A DNA stretch of 64,000 nucleotides from Mycobacterium ahvazicum (GCF_900176255.2 NZ_FXEG02000005.1:372001-436000); one strand, 5' to 3'. Positions 1 through 9,176 are shown, counted from the first letter of the stretch. Notes: generated by a model not told the origin, from the letters alone. Numbers and translations are program-made.

Positions 1-692
1 CGCACCACCTCCCACCGGGTGGCACCGAGCGCTTGGGCCGCCTCCATCTGGATGCGCGGGGTTTGGCGGAAGGCTTCTCGTGAAACCGAGGTGATGATCG
101 GCAAGATCATCACCGAAAGCACGATCCCGGCGGTGAAGATCGTCCCGCCGCCCGCCAAGGACACGTTGCCCTGCTTGAACAGAAAGATCCACCCCAGGTT
201 GCGATTCAGAAATTCGGCCAACGGCTCCAGTTTGGGCGCCAGCACGAATATTCCCCACAGCCCGAAGATGATCGACGGCACCGCTGCCAACAAATCGACC
301 ATCGCGGCGAACGGGCGGGCCAGCCGCGGCGGCGCATATTGGGTGAGGAAGACCGCGATGCCGATCGCTACCGGCACGGCCACCACCAGTGCGCTGGTCG
401 CGCTCAGCACGGTGACCATCAGCAAGTCGTGGATACCAAACGCCAGCTTCGCGGGGTCGCTGGTATCGAATTCGTTGCTGGTGAAGAAATTCGCGTGATT
501 GGCCTGCAGCGATGGGATAGCGCGAATCAACAGAAATATCGCGATCAACGCGATCGCGATCACGATCGTGGATCCGGCGGCGGCGGCGACCGACTTGAAT
601 ATTTGGTCGCCCCGCCGCACCACGCGCCGAGTCACCGCCGCCGGGACGGGCTTCGTCACCGGCGGACTCACACGCAGCGTTTCGGACACCAC
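1..692 (-). CDS. pstC: Phosphate ABC transporter permease PstC (3' end outside window)
   Basis: Inner-membrane permease of the high-affinity phosphate importer PstSCAB; with PstA it forms the channel. About 230 N-terminal residues lie in the window, reading leftward. A first membrane helix is visible near residues 33-55 and further helices follow, including the LLAAVPSIIFGLWGIFVL stretch typical of PstC; the last residues in view (ETFRQTPRIQMEAAQALGAT) form the EAA loop that contacts the ATPase. The start is one of two consecutive GTG codons (692 or 689), 9-12 bp after the pstS stop, with CTGAGG just upstream, so it is co-transcribed with pstS. The C-terminus is cut by the window edge. Confidence 0.93.
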   Translation of the reverse strand, partial: MVSETLRVSPPVTKPVPAAVTRRVVRRGDQIFKSVAAAAGSTIVIAIALIAIFLLIRAIPSLQANHANFFTSNEFDTSDPAKLAFGIHDLLMVTVLSATSALVVAVPVAIGIAVFLTQYAPPRLARPFAAMVDLLAAVPSIIFGLWGIFVLAPKLEPLAEFLNRNLGWIFLFKQGNVSLAGGGTIFTAGIVLSVMILPIITSVSREAFRQTPRIQMEAAQALGATRWEVV

Positions 693-701
693 AACCTCAG
701 G

Positions 702-1817
702 TCACGCGATGGCGTTGACGGCAGTCGACAGCCTCGAACCGAAGGCGTCCGGAATCGGGATGTATCCGTTGTCCGCCAAACCATTCTGACCGGGACCGAT
801 GGTGCTCTGCAGGAATGCCTTGACTGCCGAACCGACCTGGGAGTCGGGGTACTTCGAGCAGACAACTTCATACGTCGCCAGCACGATCGGGTACGCACCC
901 GACTGTTTCGGCCGGTAGAACGAAATCGTGTCGAGGACCAGGTCGTTGCCCTGCCCGATGATCGAGGCACCGGCAATCGTCTTGCCCACCGAGTCGCTAC
1001 TGATCGCGACCGGGTCGGGGCCCGCCGACGTGACGACCTTGGCCACGTTCAGGTGCTGCGCCTGGGCGAAGGACCATTCGTTGTAGGTGATGGATCCCTC
1101 GGTGCTCTTGACGGCCGCACTGGTGCCGTCGTTACCCTTGGCGCCCTCGCCGACGCCGCCGTTGAACTTCTTGCCGGCGCCCTTGCCCCACCCGCCGTTG
1201 GAAGCGGCGTCGAGATACTTCTGGAAGTTGTCCGTCGTGCCGGACTCGTCACTGCGGAATACGACGTGAATGGGCTCGCTTGGCAAAGTTGCGCCGGCGT
1301 TGATCGCTTGGATCGCCGGATCGTTCCACGTGCTGATACCGCCGTTGAAGATCTTCGCCAGGGTGGGACCGTCGACGTTCAGCGAAGTCACGCCGTTGAT
1401 GTTGAAGGTGACCGCGATCGGGCCGAACACCGTGGGCAAGTTCCACGCCGGCGAGCCGCCGCAGCGGGTTTGAGCCGCCGCGTACTCATCGTGGCTCAAC
1501 GGCGAGTCGGAGCCGCCGAAATCGGTTTGACCGCCCGTGAATTCGCGGACGCCGGCACCCGAGCCGTTGGGCGTGTAGTTCAACGTCTGACCCGGGCAGG
1601 CCTGTTCGAACGCCTTGACGAACCGCGTCATCGCGTTCGCCTGGGCTGTCGAACCGCTTGCCTTCAGCGTCTTGGTGCCACCACAGGTCACCTTGCCCGA
1701 CGGCGCACCCGACGTGGTACCGCCCCCGGTCGCGTTGTTGTCGCTGCCACACCCCGCGATAGCGAATGTTCCAGCAGCCAGCACCCCGAGTAAGCCGCCA
1801 AACCGGTTGAGTTTCAA
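702..1817 (-). CDS. pstS: Phosphate-binding lipoprotein PstS (PstS3 type, downstream copy)
   Basis: Extracytoplasmic phosphate receptor that delivers phosphate to PstC/PstA. 371 residues; the signal peptide ends in the lipobox AIAGC near residue 23, so it is lipid-anchored. Phosphate-binding landmarks are seen: KASGSTAQANAMTRF, NGSGAG and FRSDESGTTDNF. The start codon is TTG at 1817, preceded by GAGGAA; the N-terminus MKLNRFG matches the known start of M. tuberculosis PstS3. It lies directly upstream of pstC and 185 bp downstream of a paralogue. Phosphate starvation control through SenX3-RegX3 is known for the family, but I found no convincing box here. Confidence 0.95.
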   Translation of the reverse strand: MKLNRFGGLLGVLAAGTFAIAGCGSDNNATGGGTTSGAPSGKVTCGGTKTLKASGSTAQANAMTRFVKAFEQACPGQTLNYTPNGSGAGVREFTGGQTDFGGSDSPLSHDEYAAAQTRCGGSPAWNLPTVFGPIAVTFNINGVTSLNVDGPTLAKIFNGGISTWNDPAIQAINAGATLPSEPIHVVFRSDESGTTDNFQKYLDAASNGGWGKGAGKKFNGGVGEGAKGNDGTSAAVKSTEGSITYNEWSFAQAQHLNVAKVVTSAGPDPVAISSDSVGKTIAGASIIGQGNDLVLDTISFYRPKQSGAYPIVLATYEVVCSKYPDSQVGSAVKAFLQSTIGPGQNGLADNGYIPIPDAFGSRLSTAVNAIA

Positions 1818-2002
1818 TTCAGTTCCTCACCTTTACGATTGGATGCCGCAGCACTAGCCGCAGCTTACAAAACCAACCGTCATCCTCGCGACCGGGAAGC
1901 TACAGTAAGAACAGGTTAACGTTCGGCAAAATTTGTCCCCGCCATCACCTTTCGGCTCGGTGACGCACCCCGCTCGCGATCGCGAATTCGAACCGCCTAA
2001 AC

Positions 2003-3115
2003 TTACGAGATCGCGTTGACGGCAACCGACAAACGGAATATGAATGTATCCGGAACGCGAACATATCCGTTGTCCCCCAAGCCATTCTGGCCAGCACCGA
2101 TGGTGCTCTGCAGAAACGCCTTGACCGCCGCACCGACCTCCGGATCGGGATACCGCGAGCAGACCACCTCGTAGGTCGCCAACACGATCGGGTACGCGCC
2201 AGGCTGATTCGGGCGATAAAACGAAATCGTGTCGAGCGCCAGGTCGTTGCTCTGTCCGATAATCGCAGCTCCGGCAATCGTCTTGCCCACCGAGTCGGCA
2301 CTGATCGCCACCGGATCCAGTCCTGCCGACGTGACGATCTTGGCGGTGCCTAGATGTTGGGCTTGCGCGAACGACCACTCGTTGTAGGAGATCGACCCGT
2401 CGTTGGCCTTGACCGCCGCGCTGGTGCCGTCGTTACCCTTGGCGCCTTCGCCGACGCCGCCGTTGAACTTCTTTCCCGCGCCCCTACCCCATGCGCCCTT
2501 GGAAGCGGCGTCGAGATACTTCTGGAAATTGTCCGTTGTCCCCGACTCGTCACTGCGGAACACGACCTGAATCGGCTCGGCGGGCAGGCTGACGCCGGGG
2601 TTGAGTTCCTGGATCGCGAGATCATTCCACTTGGTGATGCCGCCGTTGAAGATCCTGGCCGCGGTCTGACCATCGAGGGTCAGCGAAGTAAGCCCGTCGA
2701 CGTTGTAGGTGATCGCGATCGGCCCGATCACCACAGGCAGCTGCCACGCCGGCGAGCCGCAGCGACGCTGGGCGGCCTCGTATTCGCCGGGCCCCAACGT
2801 CGAGTCCGAGCCCGCGAAATCGGTTTGATCGCCCGTGAATTCGCTGATTCCAGCACCTGACCCGTTGGCTGTGTAATTCACCGTGTGGCCCGGACACGAC
2901 TGCTCATACGCCTTGACGAACCGCGTCATCGCGTTGGCCTGCGCCGTGGATCCGCTGGCCTTGAGTTTTGGTTTGCCGCCGCAGACCACCTTCACCGGTG
3001 CGGCCGGTGTGGTCGTCTTCTCACCAACCGCGTTGTCGTCATTGCCACACGCCGACAACATCACCGCAGCGGTGGCCAGAACGCACAGGACGGCACCAAA
3101 TCGGTTGATTCTCAA
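2003..3115 (-). CDS. pstS: Phosphate-binding lipoprotein PstS (PstS3 type, upstream copy)
   Basis: Second phosphate-binding lipoprotein of the locus, 370 residues, clearly a tandem paralogue of the next gene: KASGSTAQANAMTRFVKAYEQ, FRSDESGTTDNFQKYLDAAS and KKFNGGVGEGAKGNDGTSAA are nearly shared. The signal peptide MRINRFGAVLCVLATAAVML leads to lipobox LSAC. Like its twin it begins with TTG (3115). The mature N-terminal linker and the charged C-terminal part diverge more than the core, which suggests an older duplication with retained phosphate sites. It is first in the leftward pst transcription unit and diverges from the SDR gene at 3355 across a 239-bp gap. Confidence 0.95.
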   Translation of the reverse strand: MRINRFGAVLCVLATAAVMLSACGNDDNAVGEKTTTPAAPVKVVCGGKPKLKASGSTAQANAMTRFVKAYEQSCPGHTVNYTANGSGAGISEFTGDQTDFAGSDSTLGPGEYEAAQRRCGSPAWQLPVVIGPIAITYNVDGLTSLTLDGQTAARIFNGGITKWNDLAIQELNPGVSLPAEPIQVVFRSDESGTTDNFQKYLDAASKGAWGRGAGKKFNGGVGEGAKGNDGTSAAVKANDGSISYNEWSFAQAQHLGTAKIVTSAGLDPVAISADSVGKTIAGAAIIGQSNDLALDTISFYRPNQPGAYPIVLATYEVVCSRYPDPEVGAAVKAFLQSTIGAGQNGLGDNGYVRVPDTFIFRLSVAVNAIS

Positions 3116-3354
3116 TTCAATCCTTCGTCGTTACAAACGAGACAATGTTCGGCGAATTCGTCAGCCATCGTCGCAGGCCATCGCCCGCGTGTGCAATTTT
3201 GGTCGCAATTCCCCGGCGGCCACACCGACCCGGTATGCGGACGCCACAACGCGACTACCGTATGCCAAACTAGAACCTGTTCCAGAAATGCCGCGATCCG
3301 AGACGGTCAGTCTTGCTTCCGTTTCGGCCGACACCTCAACGAAGAGAGGCCGCA

Positions 3355-4146
3355 ATGATCCTTGACAGGTTCCGTCTCGACGATAAAGTCGCCGTCATCA
3401 CTGGTGGCGGCCGTGGTCTCGGGGCGGCCATCGCGGTGGCGTTCGCCGAAGCCGGCGCCGACGTGCTCATCGCCTCGCGCACGCAGTCCCAACTAGAGGC
3501 CGTCGCCGAAGAGGTCCGCGCCGCGGGCCGCAAGGCACACATCGTCGCCGCCGACCTGGCCCATCCCGAGGCCACCGCGAAGCTCGCCGAACAAGCCGTC
3601 GAGGCGTTCGGGAAACTGGACATCGTCGTCAACAACGTCGGCGGCACCATGCCCAACACGCTGCTCACCACGTCGACGAAGGACCTCAAGGACGCGTTCA
3701 CCTTCAACGTCGCCACCGCGCACGCGCTCACCATCGCGGCGGTGCCGCTGATGCTGGAGCACTCCGGCGGCGGCAGCATCATCAACATCACCTCGACCAT
3801 GGGCCGACTGGCCGGGCGGGGTTTCGCCGCCTACGCCACCGCCAAAGCCGCGCTGGCGCATTACACCCGGTCCTCAGCGCTGGACCTGTGCCCACGCATC
3901 CGGGTCAACGCGATCGCACCCGGCTCGATCCTGACCTCCGCGCTGGACGTGGTGGCCTCCAACGACGAATTACGCGAGCCGATGGAGAAGGTGACCCCGA
4001 TGCGCCGGCTCGGAGATCCAGTCGACATTGCCGCTGCCGCAGTGTATTTGGCGTCTCCAGCCGGCAACTTCTTGACCGGCAAGACGCTCGAGGTCGACGG
4101 GGGCCTCACCTATCCCAATCTCGACATCCCCGTTCCGGACCTGTGA
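3355..4146 (+). CDS. SDR family NAD(P)-dependent oxidoreductase (Rv0927c type)
   Basis: Short-chain dehydrogenase/reductase of 263 residues, a soluble NAD(P)H-dependent alcohol/ketone oxidoreductase of unknown substrate. The Rossmann glycine motif is TGGGRGLG near residues 15-22, the NNVGG motif follows, and the catalytic set is Ser in NITSTMG with YATAKAA (Tyr-x-x-x-Lys). The PG motif AIAPGSI is also present. ATG at 3355 is chosen over an upstream TTG because GAGAGG sits 6 bp before it. It diverges from the pst operon and is followed by a GC-rich hairpin and a co-directional reductase gene, the same arrangement as Rv0927c-Rv0926c. Confidence 0.93.
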   Translation: MILDRFRLDDKVAVITGGGRGLGAAIAVAFAEAGADVLIASRTQSQLEAVAEEVRAAGRKAHIVAADLAHPEATAKLAEQAVEAFGKLDIVVNNVGGTMPNTLLTTSTKDLKDAFTFNVATAHALTIAAVPLMLEHSGGGSIINITSTMGRLAGRGFAAYATAKAALAHYTRSSALDLCPRIRVNAIAPGSILTSALDVVASNDELREPMEKVTPMRRLGDPVDIAAAAVYLASPAGNFLTGKTLEVDGGLTYPNLDIPVPDL

Positions 4147-4164
4147 TCCGATGACGCACGCGGC

Positions 4165-4180
4165 CCCCCGCTCGCGGGGG
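4165..4180 (+). terminator. GC hairpin after the SDR gene
   Basis: CCCCCG and CGGGGG arms enclose a CTCG loop 18 bp after the SDR stop codon. There is no U tract, which is common for mycobacterial terminators but weakens the call; it may only attenuate transcription into the next gene. Confidence 0.35.
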
Positions 4181-4226
4181 CTGCTCGCCGTGCCGACCCT
4201 CACCTTCGACCGCTAAGGAACCAGTA

Positions 4227-5303
4227 ATGCCTATCCCCGTCGTCCAATTGGGCACCGGCAATGTCGGTATCCACGCACTGAGAGCACTCATCACAAACCC
4301 CGAATTCGAACTGCGCGGCGTCTGGGTCTCGTCCGACGCCAAGGCCGGCAAGGACGCGGCATCACTTGCCGGACTTCCGGATTCGACCGGCGTGCTGGCC
4401 AGCACCGACCTCGACGCCGTGCTTGCCACCGGGCCGCAATGCGCGGTGTACAACGCACTGGCCGACAACCGGCTGCCCGAGGCGCTCGAGGACTACCGCC
4501 GCGTCCTGGCGGCCGGCATCAACATCGTCGGCAGCGGTCCGGTTTTCTTGCAATACCCGTGGGAGGTGATTCCGGAGGATCTCATCAAGCCACTGGAAGA
4601 TGCCGCCCGCGAAGGTAATTCGAGCCTGTTCGTCAACGGTATCGACCCCGGCTTCGCCAACGACCTGCTACCGCTGGCGCTGGCCGGCACCTGTCAGAGC
4701 ATCCAGCAGATCCGGTGCATGGAGATCGTCGACTATGCGACCTACGACAGCGCCGCGGTGATGTTCGACGTCATGGGATTCGGTAAGCCGATGGACGACA
4801 TCCCGATGCTGCTGCAGCCCGGCGTGCTCAGCTTGGCGTGGGGCTCGGTGATCCGGCAGATCGCGGCGGGGCTGGGCATCACGCTGGACGCGGTCACTCA
4901 GGAGTATGTCCGGATCCCGGCGCCCGAGGACTTCGACATCGCGTCGGGGCATATCGCCAAGGGCACCGCCGCCGCGTTGCGCTTCGAGGTGTTCGGCATG
5001 GTCGATGGCAAGCCCGCCGTGGTCCTGGAACACGTCACCCGGTTGCGCCCCGACCTGCAGCCCGAGTGGCCGCAGCCCGCTCAGGAGGGCGGTTCCTACC
5101 GCATCGAGATCACCGGCGAGCCCTCGTACGCCGTCGACGTCTGTCTGGGCAGCCCGAACGGCGACCACAACCACGCCGGACTGGTGGCCACCGCGATGCG
5201 GGTGGTCAACGCGATCCCGGCGGTGGTGGCCGCCGCGCCGGGAATCGTGACAACTCTCGACCTGCCACTGGTCACGGGCAAGGGGCTCTATCTGCCCGGG
5301 TGA
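4227..5303 (+). CDS. DapB-like NAD(P)-dependent amine/dipicolinate reductase family protein (Rv0926c type)
   Basis: 358-residue protein with an N-terminal Rossmann fold (VVQLGTGNVG at residues 5-14) and the overall layout of dihydrodipicolinate-reductase-like/2,4-diaminopentanoate-dehydrogenase-like proteins. The substrate is unknown; the genuine DapB of mycobacteria is a different, shorter protein. The start at 4227 is preceded by AAGGA (4216-4220). It follows the SDR gene by 80 bp on the same strand, separated by a hairpin, so the two may be partly coupled. No missing residues or frameshifts were noticed. Confidence 0.85.
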   Translation: MPIPVVQLGTGNVGIHALRALITNPEFELRGVWVSSDAKAGKDAASLAGLPDSTGVLASTDLDAVLATGPQCAVYNALADNRLPEALEDYRRVLAAGINIVGSGPVFLQYPWEVIPEDLIKPLEDAAREGNSSLFVNGIDPGFANDLLPLALAGTCQSIQQIRCMEIVDYATYDSAAVMFDVMGFGKPMDDIPMLLQPGVLSLAWGSVIRQIAAGLGITLDAVTQEYVRIPAPEDFDIASGHIAKGTAAALRFEVFGMVDGKPAVVLEHVTRLRPDLQPEWPQPAQEGGSYRIEITGEPSYAVDVCLGSPNGDHNHAGLVATAMRVVNAIPAVVAAAPGIVTTLDLPLVTGKGLYLPG

Positions 5304-5440
5304 TCGAATACCGGCGTGCGACGGACCGCTGTCGGTCGCGGCTGCGGGCGGGCCACCGACCCGGGGGCACAGTTCGCCGGGTAGCGTTTATCGGATAGCC
5401 TCACTTTTTTATTCGGTAATACGCATCGAAGGTCGGACAG

Positions 5441-6670
5441 TTGGCGCAGGGCACCCGGGCCTCGTTGAAGACCACCTGGTATCTGCTGGGGCCGGCATTC
5501 GTCGCCGCGATCGCCTATGTCGATCCGGGAAACGTCGCGGCCAACGTCAGCTCCGGCGCGCAATTCGGCTACCTGCTGCTGTGGGTCATCGTCGCCGCCA
5601 ACGTGATGGCCGGCTTGGTGCAGTACCTTTCGGCCAAACTCGGGCTGGTGACCGGACGCTCGTTGCCCTCGGCGATCGGCAAGGAGATGAGCCGCCCGCT
5701 GCGGCTGACCTTCTGGGCGCAGGCTGAAATTGTCGCGATAGCAACCGATGTCGCCGAAGTCATCGGCGGTGCGATCGCGCTGCGGATCCTGTTCGGTCTG
5801 CCACTGCCGCTGGGCGGGGTGATCACCGGAGTGATCTCGTTGCTGTTGCTCTCGATCAAGGACCGTCGGGGCCAGATCATTTTCGAGCGCGTCATCACCG
5901 GGCTGCTGCTGATCATCGCAATCGGCTTCGCGGCCAGTTTCTTCGTCGCCACGCCACCGTCCGACTCCGTACTCGGCGGCTTGGTGCCGCGCTTCCACGG
6001 CGCCGAAAGCGTGCTGCTGGCCGCCGCGATCCTGGGCGCCACCGTGATGCCGCATGCGGTGTACATGCACTCGGGTCTGGTCCTGGATCGGCACGGGCAT
6101 CCCGAGCCCGGCCCTCAGCGGCGCTGGCTGCTGCGGGTCACCCGCGTCGATGTCGTGCTGGCGATGGCCGTCGCCGGGACGGTGAACGCGGCCATGCTGC
6201 TCGTGGCCGCGATCAACCTGCAGGGCCACGACGACGTCGCGTCCATCGACGGCGCCTACAGCGCGATCCACCACACGCTGGGCCCGGCGATCGCGGTGCT
6301 GTTCGCGGTCGGCTTGCTCGCCTCCGGCTTGGCGTCGTCGTCGGTGGGCGCCTATGCCGGCGCGATGATCATGCAGGGTCTGCTGCATCGGTCGATACCG
6401 ATGATGGTGCGCCGCTTGGTCACGCTGTGCCCGGCGGTGGCGCTGCTGGCGATCGGTCTCGACCCGACGCGCTCACTGGTGATTTCGCAGGTCGTGCTTT
6501 CGTTCGGCATCCCGTTCGCGGTGCTGCCGCTGGTCAGACTCACCAGCAATCGCAAGCTGATGGGCGATGACACCAACCACCCGATCACGACGGCCATCGG
6601 CTGGGCGGTCGCGATACTGGTGACCCTGTTGAACGTGGTGCTGATCTACCTCACCGTCACAGGGCACTGA
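5441..6670 (+). CDS. mntH: Divalent metal:proton symporter MntH (NRAMP)
   Basis: NRAMP-family importer of Mn2+ (and other divalent metals) driven by protons, in the inner membrane. 409 residues, about 11 helices. The metal-site motif DPGN is in the first helix (AYVDPGNVAAN) and the helix-6 motif appears as TVMPHAVYMHSG, both diagnostic. The likely start is TTG at 5441 with GAAGG 8 bp upstream. The gene sits between Rv0926c- and Rv0923c-like genes, as Rv0924c does. MntR control is expected in the family, but I could not identify a convincing metalloregulator box in the 137-bp upstream region. Confidence 0.95.
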   Translation: MAQGTRASLKTTWYLLGPAFVAAIAYVDPGNVAANVSSGAQFGYLLLWVIVAANVMAGLVQYLSAKLGLVTGRSLPSAIGKEMSRPLRLTFWAQAEIVAIATDVAEVIGGAIALRILFGLPLPLGGVITGVISLLLLSIKDRRGQIIFERVITGLLLIIAIGFAASFFVATPPSDSVLGGLVPRFHGAESVLLAAAILGATVMPHAVYMHSGLVLDRHGHPEPGPQRRWLLRVTRVDVVLAMAVAGTVNAAMLLVAAINLQGHDDVASIDGAYSAIHHTLGPAIAVLFAVGLLASGLASSSVGAYAGAMIMQGLLHRSIPMMVRRLVTLCPAVALLAIGLDPTRSLVISQVVLSFGIPFAVLPLVRLTSNRKLMGDDTNHPITTAIGWAVAILVTLLNVVLIYLTVTGH

Positions 6671-6798
6671 CAACCGCACGTTCACAGTTCAGCCGTTCCG
6701 TGTGATTTGTCCGAGGTTTCTCTATTCTTCATATTTGCGCCGCTTTCGGCTCGCACACTTACGCGGCCTAAACGTGAATACGGAAGGAAACGCGTCAA

Positions 6799-7119
6799 AT
6801 GCCTTCACCTCGCTGGCTGGCCAGACTTTCCGCCCCGCTAATCGTTGGCGCCGCCCTGGTAACCACCGCTGCGGTTGCGGCCGCCGACGCCACCGACACC
6901 AACTTCCTGACCCAAATGCGCGCCCTGGGATTCACCTGGCCGCCGAATGAGGACCCCGACATCCTCTTTATGGCGCACCACATTTGCGCCGACCGGTGGA
7001 ATGGATGGTCGTCACAACAGATTGCCGACGACATCCACAACACGCTGGGCCCGCGCGGCATAAATTTCGGCGACACCACCTCGATGGTGAACCTGGCGGT
7101 GTCGACCTACTGCCCGTAG
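6799..7119 (+). CDS. Secreted DUF732 protein
   Basis: Small exported protein of 106 residues with a cleavable signal peptide (RLSAPLIVGAALVTTAAVAAADA, likely cleavage after AAA-DA near residue 31). The mature part is a typical DUF732 domain: DTNFLTQMRALGF near the start, one Cys in HHICADRW and a terminal Cys (STYCP), likely a disulfide pair. The function of DUF732 proteins is unknown; they are abundant in mycobacteria. AAGGAAA lies upstream of the ATG. It stands alone between mntH and the GGCT/PGH fusion. Confidence 0.85.
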   Translation: MPSPRWLARLSAPLIVGAALVTTAAVAAADATDTNFLTQMRALGFTWPPNEDPDILFMAHHICADRWNGWSSQQIADDIHNTLGPRGINFGDTTSMVNLAVSTYCP

Positions 7120-7261
7120 GGCGCGTGGTCAGCCGACGTTCGTCCAGGTCCGCGGGCGATATCGGACGGGGCACCGCCCCGAAATTCGAGAGTTGTTTTA
7201 CATAGCTATACGAAGCACATAGGCTCACCTGGTGCCGATTTGTCTGACGGTGAGCCGCTGA

Positions 7262-8326
7262 ATGCAGGCGCGCCGGCATTTCTACTTCGCATACGGCTCC
7301 AACCTGTGCTTAAGGCAAATGGCTCGGCGCTGTCCCGATGCCACTGATCCACGCCCGGCGGTGCTCTCCGATCACGATTGGCTGATCAATCAGCGCGGTG
7401 TGGCGACCGTCGAACCCTTCGCCGGCAACCACGTGCACGGGGTGCTCTGGCAACTCTCCGATCACGACCTGGCCACCCTGGACAGCGCCGAGGGCGTTCC
7501 GGTGCGCTATCGACGCGACGAGTTGACCGTGCACACCAACGACGGCCCGTCACCGGCCTGGGTCTACATCGATCACCGGGTGACCCCCGGACCGCCCCGC
7601 CCCGGCTACCTGTCAAAGGTCATCGATGGCGCCGTCCATCACGGGCTTCCGCAACGCTGGATCGACTACCTACGGCGCTGGGACCCCACCCGCTGGCCTC
7701 GCCCAGCGTCCAAGAGATCGGCGTCCGGGCCTGGGCCACAATCACTTTCGGAGCTGCTGATTCAGCCTGGGGTGCTCGAGGCGAGTCAGCTGCGGTCGCG
7801 TTTCGGTTTCATGGCCATCCACGGCGGCGGCCTGGAAGAGATGACCGACGTCATTGCCGAGCGCGCGGCCGAGGCCGCCGGGGCATCGGTATACGTGGTG
7901 CGCCATCCCGAGCGCTACCCCCATCACTTACCCTCGGCGCGGTTCGACCCGGCCGAGTCGCCACGGCTCGCCGAGTTTCTCGGCCATGTCGACGTCGCGG
8001 TTTCACTGCACGGTTTTGGCCGCTTCGGGCGCAGCACACAACTACTGGCCGGGGGCCGCAATCGCGCGCTGGCCGTCCACCTCGCCAAACACATTCAGCT
8101 GAGCGGCTATCAGGTCGTCACCGACCTTGACGATATCCCGCTCGAACTACGGGGGTTACATCCTGACAACCCGGTAAACCGGGTACGCGAAGGCGGAACA
8201 CAACTCGAATTGTCCGTTCGCGTCAGGGGTCTCAGTCCGCGCAGCCCGCTGCCGGGACCTGATGGCCTATCGTCGGTCACCTCTGCCCTGGTTCAGGGGT
8301 TGGCGGCCGCGGCTCGCTCCTGGTAA
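7262..8326 (+). CDS. Gamma-glutamylcyclotransferase-like / poly-gamma-glutamate hydrolase fusion
   Basis: Two-domain protein of 354 residues. Residues 6-140 are a GGCT-like domain with the substrate loop FAYGSN (9-14) and the catalytic-Glu region LDSAEG (E77). Residues 165-354 match the poly-gamma-glutamate hydrolase (PGH/DUF867) zinc-peptidase family: MAIHGGGLEEMT (His187, Glu192) and SLHG (His250) provide the likely metal ligands. Both halves act on gamma-glutamyl bonds, so a linked breakdown of gamma-glutamyl polymers or conjugates is a reasonable inference; the substrate is unknown. It corresponds in place and length to Rv0923c. No signal peptide is seen, so it is probably cytoplasmic. 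Confidence 0.82.
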   Translation: MQARRHFYFAYGSNLCLRQMARRCPDATDPRPAVLSDHDWLINQRGVATVEPFAGNHVHGVLWQLSDHDLATLDSAEGVPVRYRRDELTVHTNDGPSPAWVYIDHRVTPGPPRPGYLSKVIDGAVHHGLPQRWIDYLRRWDPTRWPRPASKRSASGPGPQSLSELLIQPGVLEASQLRSRFGFMAIHGGGLEEMTDVIAERAAEAAGASVYVVRHPERYPHHLPSARFDPAESPRLAEFLGHVDVAVSLHGFGRFGRSTQLLAGGRNRALAVHLAKHIQLSGYQVVTDLDDIPLELRGLHPDNPVNRVREGGTQLELSVRVRGLSPRSPLPGPDGLSSVTSALVQGLAAAARSW

Positions 8327-8357
8327 TTATTTCTAACTCATTTTACGGAGGTTGTTG

Positions 8358-9176
8358 GTGGCCAAGGATTTTCGATTTGGCATGAGCATGCGGTTCTACA
8401 AGTCGCGCGAGGCGCTCCTCGACAAGGCCAAGCGCGCTGAGGATTCCGGCTTCGACATTCTTTGTGTGCCAGACCATTTGGGCGCCGCGGCACCTTTTCC
8501 CACCCTGACCGCGGTCGCGATGGTGACCACGACACTGCGGCTGAGCATGTATGTGCTCAACTCCGCGTTCTACAAACCGGCATTGCTCAGCCGGGACATG
8601 CAAGGCCTGGACCTACTCAGTGACGGCCGCCTCGAAATCGGGCTCGGCACCGGCTACGTCCGGGAAGAGTTCGAAGCCGCGGAGATCCCCTACCCGAGCG
8701 CCGGTGCCCGGGTCGACTACCTCGAGCACATGACGAAATATTTGAAGGAGCACCACCCCTCGACACCGCTGATCATCGCCGGCAACGGTGACCGCGTGCT
8801 GAGAATCGCGGCCCGCAACGCCAACATCATCGGGCTGACCGGCTCGAAGGTGAACGACGTCGAGGACCCGTTCGCCGAAAGAGTCGACTTCGTCCGCAAG
8901 GCCGCCGGTGACCGTTTCGAGTCCCTCGAGCTGAATCTGGCGATCACGGCGATGCCGCGCGACGGCGAGACCGAGCCCGACCTCAAGCTCACCCGTGCCT
9001 ACGCCCCGGAGCTCTCCGATGAGGAGATCCTGTCCCAGGCGTCGGTGCTCAGCGGTTCTCCCGCCGAAATCGCCGACACGCTGCGCGGCTACCGGGAGAA
9101 GTACGGCGTGTCCTCCTTCACCGTGCAGGACAACAACATCGCCAACTTCTCGAAGGTGATCGCCGAACTGCGCTGA
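8358..9176 (+). CDS. LLM-class F420-dependent oxidoreductase
   Basis: Luciferase-like TIM-barrel oxidoreductase, 272 residues, probably using reduced coenzyme F420. Family features: AKRAEDSGFDILCVPDHLG near the N-terminus, the GRLEIGLGTGYVREEF segment and a conserved C-terminal ASVLSGSPAEIADTLRGY. It resembles the TIGR03621 (MSMEG_2516-like) subgroup; the substrate is unknown. Three start codons are possible (TTG 8352, TTG 8355, GTG 8358); GTG is chosen since ACGGAGG ends 6 bp before it. It is 32 bp downstream of the GGCT/PGH gene and immediately upstream of the tRNA-Arg gene. Confidence 0.88.
   Translation: MAKDFRFGMSMRFYKSREALLDKAKRAEDSGFDILCVPDHLGAAAPFPTLTAVAMVTTTLRLSMYVLNSAFYKPALLSRDMQGLDLLSDGRLEIGLGTGYVREEFEAAEIPYPSAGARVDYLEHMTKYLKEHHPSTPLIIAGNGDRVLRIAARNANIIGLTGSKVNDVEDPFAERVDFVRKAAGDRFESLELNLAITAMPRDGETEPDLKLTRAYAPELSDEEILSQASVLSGSPAEIADTLRGYREKYGVSSFTVQDNNIANFSKVIAELR

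Noticed and set aside
339..1793. Long rightward open frame across the pst genes
   Set aside because: It is antisense to pstC and pstS, Arg/Asp-rich and without family resemblance; a shadow of high-GC codon bias.
1860..1935. RegX3/Pho-box-like GTTAACCTGTTC upstream of the downstream pstS
   Set aside because: The spacing and sequence do not give two good direct repeats; not strong enough to report.
5385..5440. Metalloregulator (MntR or IdeR) site before mntH
   Set aside because: The region is AT-rich with TAGCCTCACT, but no clear dyad matching a known box.
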